Assembly (NCBI GenBank): GCA_919902965.1
Contig: CAKKSJ010000421.1
Coordinates: forward strand, 1-9,729
Reading direction: 5' to 3'
Length of the DNA: 9,729 bases
Origin: Burkholderiales bacterium
GTDB taxonomy: Bacteria; Pseudomonadota; Gammaproteobacteria; Burkholderiales; SG8-39
Made by a program: the position numbers and the translations under genes
The notes under the pieces: model-generated
The model's input: only the letters and a program-made list of their open reading frames with translations
The model's database searches: none
Told to the model about the DNA's origin: nothing
Shown here: piece by piece, positions 6,123-9,729 of the stretch
How positions within the stretch are numbered: position 1 is the stretch's first letter
Layout of the letters: each line of letters begins with the position of its first letter

Positions 6123-8201
6123 TCACGCCGAAACCATGCGCGCGCCTTCGAGCAGCAGGCGCACCGTCCCGCTCACCAGCAGCGCCACGCCCACGGACAG
6201 CGCTATGGAAATCAGCGCCTCCTTGCTTCCGATGGTCTTGAGCATCACCGCGAACGTGGAGATGCAGGGAATGTAGAAAGTCAGGAACAGCAGGAAGGTC
6301 GTGATCTGCACCCAGTCGAGGATCGTGCCGACCTCGAACGTCCCCAGGGCCTGATAGATCATCAGCAGCGACAACTCCTTTCTCAGTACGCCGAACAGAA
6401 TGGGTACGCCCAGCACCAGCGGCAGGCCCAGCCACCACCCGGTCACGGGTGTGAGCAGGGTATTGATCGCGGCATCGGCGCCGACATGGTGGAGCAAGGC
6501 CAGCAACACGCTGCCGCCGACCAGCAGCGGGGTGACGATGGTCAGTATGTCCTTGGTCCGCGCCCAGGTTTCGGTGAGCATCGAACGCCAGTGCGGCAAT
6601 GCATAAGGCGGGATTTCCTGCACCTGCCCCGGGCCGAACTCGCGCCGGCTGCGTGCCAGCAGGCGGCCCATCAGCGCGACCACCACGATAGTCAGCGCGA
6701 AAATCGCGAACACCCCGGTGCCGCCCAGGTACTTGCCCGCGAGCGCGAGGATGATGGCCGAGCGCGCCGAGCAGGGAACGAAGGTGATCAGCACCGACGC
6801 GATCACCCGCTCGCGGCCGCTGGTGACTTTCGCTGCGGCCGAAATCGCCGGAACATTGCAGCCCAGGCCGGTCAGAAAAGGCACGGCGACGCCGCCGTGC
6901 AGGCCGATCTTATGAAAACCGCGATCGACGACGAAGGCGATGCGCTGCATCACGCCGGCTTCCTCCAGCGCCACCAGCAACAGCACCAGTGGCAGCATAT
7001 AGGGCACGACAATGCCGACCAGCCCGATCAGGCCGTCGGCCACGGCGCGGCCAATCACGCCGCCGGTCGAAGCCGGCTGCCAGTCGGCAAGCGCCTCGAT
7101 CATGCGCGCCGCGCTGATGGAATCGAGCCAGGCGCTGACCTCGAACACCATGAACAGCACGGCGGCGAACACCGCCAGGCTGCCGATCAGCCCCCATTGC
7201 GGATGCAGGAACAGCTCGTCCAGCCAGTAACGCCAGCCGCGGCCCTCGTGCGGCGCGCCCATGCGCGTGCTGGCCTCGAACAGCGTGGCGGCGCGGTGAT
7301 GGCGGTCGGCATGCAGCTCTTCTTCCAGCGGCCGCGGCAGTTTGGCTGCAGCCTCGCTGCGCAATTGCTGCAGCTGCGGCAGCAATTGCGGGAAGTGCTG
7401 GCCGAGTTCCTCGTGGAAATAGGGATCGCCTGCCGCGACCTGCATCAGCAGCAGCGGGTGGGGCACGCGAAACGCCGCGTGTATCTCCGCACGGTTCAGC
7501 GCCCGGCTGAGGGGCTGCAGGCTGTCGCAGATGTGTTTGCTCGCCGGCTGCGGCAGCGGACAGGTCGCCGCGCGCACCGCGGCCACCGCGGCAACAAACA
7601 GATCCGAGATGCCGTGCCCCATCAGCGCCACGGTAGGCACCACCGGCATGCCCAGCAGTATCGACAAGGCCTTGACGTTGACGTTCAGGCCTTTCTGGTT
7701 GGCCTCGTCCATCATGTTCAGTGCAAGGACCATAGGCCGGCCGAGCTGCGAGAGCTCCAGCGTGAGTTCCAGGTGACTCTCCAGCCGCGTGGCATCGACT
7801 ACCTGCACGATCAGGTCGGGCGGCGCGAACGGCGCGGGAGGGCCGCCGGGCTCGTGCAGGGATATCGGCGGACGCTCGTCCCCCCACAGCAGATACTTCA
7901 ATGCGGGCAGATCCTCCTCGCCCAGATGGTGCAGGGCGGCTATGCTCGGCAGTTCGATCACGCTCGCCTCATCGAAGCCGATCTGCACGGTGCACTCTTC
8001 GTAGGCGCGGCCGGTGCCCGCGAGGCGCCCTGAGCGCGGCGCGGTGCTCGAAACGGCCTTGAACAGTGTGCTTTTGCCTGCGTTGGGCATGCCTACCAGG
8101 GCGATGCGCAGGCGCCGCTCACCGCGGAACAGGGGCGTGTGCAGCGCGACCGTGGTTTGCTGCACGGCATGTCCGCTCTTGCGGTCCGCAGTTTTTTCCA
8201 T
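6123..8201 (-). CDS. feoB: FeoB-type ferrous iron transporter with a divergent G domain
   Basis: This 692-residue inner-membrane protein should import Fe(II). An N-terminal GTPase-like domain (about 30-215) has a good P-loop, GMPNAGKST at 37-45, NMMD at 162-165 (G4) and a plausible G5 loop (VALMGHG, 191-197). The G3 site reads ELPS at 83-86 where FeoB usually has DLPG, and switch I (about 58-69) lacks the usual threonine context. About 20 extra Pro-rich residues lie near 106-128. The membrane part (about 335-688) has two gate-like repeats with conserved cysteines: GCNVPA at 447-452 (Cys448), PCSAR at 476-480 (Cys477), and later PC at 645-646 (Cys646). RKELSLLM at 607-614 is also typical of FeoB. 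No feoA or feoC is visible. ATG 8201 has no Shine-Dalgarno; GTG at 8165 is an alternative start. It is first in the minus-strand row. Confidence 0.88.
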   Translation of the reverse strand: MEKTADRKSGHAVQQTTVALHTPLFRGERRLRIALVGMPNAGKSTLFKAVSSTAPRSGRLAGTGRAYEECTVQIGFDEASVIELPSIAALHHLGEEDLPALKYLLWGDERPPISLHEPGGPPAPFAPPDLIVQVVDATRLESHLELTLELSQLGRPMVLALNMMDEANQKGLNVNVKALSILLGMPVVPTVALMGHGISDLFVAAVAAVRAATCPLPQPASKHICDSLQPLSRALNRAEIHAAFRVPHPLLLMQVAAGDPYFHEELGQHFPQLLPQLQQLRSEAAAKLPRPLEEELHADRHHRAATLFEASTRMGAPHEGRGWRYWLDELFLHPQWGLIGSLAVFAAVLFMVFEVSAWLDSISAARMIEALADWQPASTGGVIGRAVADGLIGLVGIVVPYMLPLVLLLVALEEAGVMQRIAFVVDRGFHKIGLHGGVAVPFLTGLGCNVPAISAAAKVTSGRERVIASVLITFVPCSARSAIILALAGKYLGGTGVFAIFALTIVVVALMGRLLARSRREFGPGQVQEIPPYALPHWRSMLTETWARTKDILTIVTPLLVGGSVLLALLHHVGADAAINTLLTPVTGWWLGLPLVLGVPILFGVLRKELSLLMIYQALGTFEVGTILDWVQITTFLLFLTFYIPCISTFAVMLKTIGSKEALISIALSVGVALLVSGTVRLLLEGARMVSA

Positions 8202-8220
8202 GAATCATTATAATGGCAAG
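8202..8220. promoter_or_regulatory. Divergent AT-rich promoter element between feoB and the TRAP binding-protein gene
   Basis: The palindrome CATTATAATG at 8206-8215 places TATAAT on both strands (8209-8214 plus; 8212 to 8207 minus) in otherwise GC-rich DNA. On the plus side it would give a leader of about 68 nt for the TRAP gene. On the minus side only GATTC separates TATAAT from the feoB ATG. Neither direction has a clear -35 box at 16-18 bp. The stretch AATCATTAT at 8203-8211 matches half of the Fur box consensus, but the other half is absent. Confidence 0.4.
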
Positions 8221-8276
8221 CTCAATACATCATCCTGCGCCAAGACCGGATTCAATTCACCATCAGCGGGATCAAA

Positions 8277-8281
8277 AGGGA
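8277..8281 (+). promoter_or_regulatory. Ribosome binding site of the TRAP binding-protein gene
   Basis: AGGGA lies 7 nt before the ATG at 8289, in an A-rich context favourable for initiation. It supports this start, which also gives a complete signal peptide. Confidence 0.6.
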
Positions 8282-8288
8282 AAAATCA

Positions 8289-9326
8289 ATGAACAAGGGA
8301 CATACGCGCTGCATTTTTGTCGGCGGAGCGCTGGCCATTGCGCTGGCGCTCGCCGCTCCATTGACGCAGGCGCAGGACAAGCAGGTCGAACTCAAGTTCG
8401 CTCACTGGCTGCCGGCGCAGCACCCGCTCGCGAAACTCGGCTTTATCCCCTGGGCGAAGTCGGTCGAGGCTGCCTCCAAGGGCTCGATCAAAGTCACCAT
8501 CTACCCTGCGCAACAGCTGGGCAAAGCCCCCAATCACTACGATATGGCGCGCGACGGCATCGCCGATGTCACCTGGGCCAATCCGGGTTATCAGGCCGAC
8601 CGCTTCCCGATATTCGGCGTGAGCGAACTGCCGTTCCAGTTTTCCAGCCCCGGCGCCGGCTCGAAAGCCCTGGACGCCTGGTACCGCGCCTATGCCGCCA
8701 GGGAAATGAAGGACGTAAAGTTCTGCTTCGCGCATATACATATCGGCGCCCTGCACTCGAAGAAACCGATCACGGAACCGGAGCAGATCAAGGGCATGAA
8801 AATACGGCCCGCCCACGGCACCATGGCGCAGTATGTCTCGCTGCTCGGCGGCACCAGCGTGCAGGTGTCCGCACCCGAAGCGCGTGATGCGCTGGAGAAA
8901 GGCGTGGCAGACGCCATTACCTTTCCCTGGCATTCGATCATTACCTTCGGGATAGACAAAGTGGTCAAGTACCACACCGATATGAGGTTGTATGCAGCCG
9001 CGTTTGTGTGGAGCATGAACAAGGACTTCTACCAGAAGCTGTCCGCGTCGCAGAAGAAAGTGATCGACAATCACTGCAGCAACGAGTGGGCGGCCAAGGT
9101 CGGCGAGGACTGGGGCAATGACGAGGATTCGGGCCAGGCACTGATGGCGAAGCTTCCCGGACACACCATCGTCAAGGTGACCGATGCCCAGCGTGTTTCC
9201 TGGCGCAGGGCCGCCGAACCGCTGACGGCGACCTGGTTGGCAAAGGCGAACAGCTCGGGCATTAACACGCAGGAAGCGCTCGACGCCTTCCGCAAGGCGC
9301 TCGAGGCCCATAACGCGGCTTACTAG
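8289..9326 (+). CDS. TRAP transporter substrate-binding protein, DctP family
   Basis: This is a 345-residue periplasmic solute-binding protein of the DctP/SiaP type, of the usual length for the family. A Sec signal peptide covers about residues 1-28 (short basic start, hydrophobic core at 9-23, likely cleavage after TQA28). The mature part starts VELKFAHWLP, typical of the family's first strand. Further landmarks are the GxxPNHYDMARDGIADV region at 78-94, ELPFQF at 113-118, and KGMKIRP at 168-174. Arg173 there is at the position of the arginine that clamps a ligand carboxylate. ALEKGVADAITFPW at 201-214 is also typical. The ligand is therefore probably an organic acid, but its identity is unknown. 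The DctQ and DctM membrane subunits are not encoded next to it: the next gene is convergent. It may serve a permease encoded elsewhere. Divergent from feoB across 87 bp. Confidence 0.92.
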   Translation: MNKGHTRCIFVGGALAIALALAAPLTQAQDKQVELKFAHWLPAQHPLAKLGFIPWAKSVEAASKGSIKVTIYPAQQLGKAPNHYDMARDGIADVTWANPGYQADRFPIFGVSELPFQFSSPGAGSKALDAWYRAYAAREMKDVKFCFAHIHIGALHSKKPITEPEQIKGMKIRPAHGTMAQYVSLLGGTSVQVSAPEARDALEKGVADAITFPWHSIITFGIDKVVKYHTDMRLYAAAFVWSMNKDFYQKLSASQKKVIDNHCSNEWAAKVGEDWGNDEDSGQALMAKLPGHTIVKVTDAQRVSWRRAAEPLTATWLAKANSSGINTQEALDAFRKALEAHNAAY

Positions 9327-9448
9327 CCGCCCGCAATCTCCCCTCTCGCAAATCGCGGACGCCGTTTCAGATTTACCGAATTGGCATCCAACTTAGGGGA
9401 GTATCAGGGGAGGCGCCCGGAAGGTCTCGATCCCCTCATGTCGCGGCC
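9327..9448. other. Convergent intergenic gap with repeated AGGGGAG/CTCCCCT tracts
   Basis: No gene is seen here. AGGGGAG occurs twice in tandem with an 11-bp period (9395-9401 and 9406-9412), and its inverted copy CTCCCCT lies at 9338-9344. TCCCCT at 9431-9436 could pair with the second copy, and ATCCCC at 9430-9435 could pair with GGGGAT at 9456-9461 inside the next gene. These alternative stems may act in termination between the two convergent genes, but there is no T-tract, so a standard intrinsic terminator is not supported. Confidence 0.3.
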
Positions 9449-9729
9449 TCAGTCCGGGGATGACAGGCGCTGGCGCACCATATGGATATGGCTGCGCAGG
9501 GCGTATAACTCGTCGGCGTAGGACAGCGGCACGGTGATGTGCTGCGCCTTGGCTTCGAGCCTGTTCAGTTCGTCCAGCAGTTCGGCCGTGGAAGTGGTTT
9601 TCTTGCGCAGCGCATCTTCGATTTCGCGCAGCTGCCGGTACCAGCGGAATACGCGCGAGCGGATGCGGAATTCGTACAGCGGCGGCACGACACGTGAAAG
9701 CGGGATCAGCACGGCAATGATGGAGACCA
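9449..9729 (-). CDS. C-terminal end of a TAXI-family TRAP transporter solute-binding subunit (cut by the window edge)
   Basis: The frame is open to the right edge, so about 93 C-terminal residues are visible. They begin with the tail of a hydrophobic helix (VSIIAVLIPLSRVVPPLYEF), followed by a basic amphipathic stretch (RIRSRVFRWYRQLREIE) and a charged helical region with LLDELNRLEAKA. It ends with PLSYADELYALRSHIHMVRQRL. This layout, a membrane anchor followed by a short cytoplasmic helical tail, is what I recall for the longer membrane-tethered TAXI proteins. The assignment comes from the tail alone and the binding domain cannot be seen. A GTG at 9712 is in frame but sits inside the helix and is not a credible start. 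The stop is TGA (9451 to 9449), convergent with the DctP-type gene 122 bp away. Confidence 0.68.
   Translation of the reverse strand, partial: VSIIAVLIPLSRVVPPLYEFRIRSRVFRWYRQLREIEDALRKKTTSTAELLDELNRLEAKAQHITVPLSYADELYALRSHIHMVRQRLSSPD

Noticed and set aside
6015..8033. Long plus-strand open frame (672 codons) opposite feoB
   Set aside because: The product is a low-complexity Gln/His/Arg-rich string with no domain or signal, fully antisense to feoB. It is a shadow of GC-biased codon use.
8194..8212. Full Fur box upstream of feoB
   Set aside because: Only the right half (AATCATTAT) matches the 19-bp consensus; the left half matches about one base. It is kept only as a remark, not as a called site.
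1..9729. Mobile element, prophage, CRISPR or tRNA gene
   Set aside because: I saw no transposase or integrase motifs, terminal inverted repeats with target duplications, spaced direct repeats or cloverleaf-like sequences on either strand.

Overview
The window is GC-rich DNA coding on nearly every base. It most likely comes from the chromosome of a betaproteobacterium (Burkholderiales-like, or a related environmental lineage). This taxonomic reading is an inference from the gene mix: a BASS-family transporter, a DctP-type TRAP binding protein and a TAXI-type binding protein without visible membrane subunits, a YcgR-type PilZ protein, and a lone xanthine-dehydrogenase-family large subunit. There are no rRNA or tRNA genes, CRISPR arrays, transposases, integrases or phage genes.

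Left part, plus strand: the C-terminal half of a bile acid:sodium symporter family protein runs in from the left edge (1-657). A 153-bp gap carrying a plausible sigma-70 promoter follows, then a membrane-anchored class III adenylate cyclase (811-2067).

Middle, minus strand (8201 down to 2083): four co-directional genes. In transcription order they are a divergent FeoB-type ferrous iron transporter, a xanthine dehydrogenase/aldehyde oxidase family molybdopterin-binding large subunit, a YcgR-like PilZ protein (c-di-GMP effector) and a short-chain dehydrogenase/reductase. The gaps are 58, 108 and 85 bp, so the four could share a transcript, although no single pathway obviously joins them. The SDR ends 15 bp from the cyclase stop in a convergent arrangement.

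Right part: an 87-bp AT-rich divergent region separates feoB from a plus-strand TRAP transporter DctP-family periplasmic binding protein (8289-9326). A 122-bp convergent gap follows. The C-terminal end of a TAXI-family TRAP binding protein then runs off the right edge on the minus strand (9449-9729).

How the genes may work together: two second-messenger proteins (a cAMP-making cyclase and a c-di-GMP-binding PilZ protein) sit among transport and redox genes, but the sequence does not prove a functional link. The points most worth a second look are the altered G2/G3 motifs of FeoB together with the absence of FeoA, the molybdoenzyme large subunit without its FeS and FAD partners, and a palindromic TATAAT element between feoB and the TRAP gene that would make feoB nearly leaderless. 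I did not find convincing evidence of a wholly new multi-gene system.
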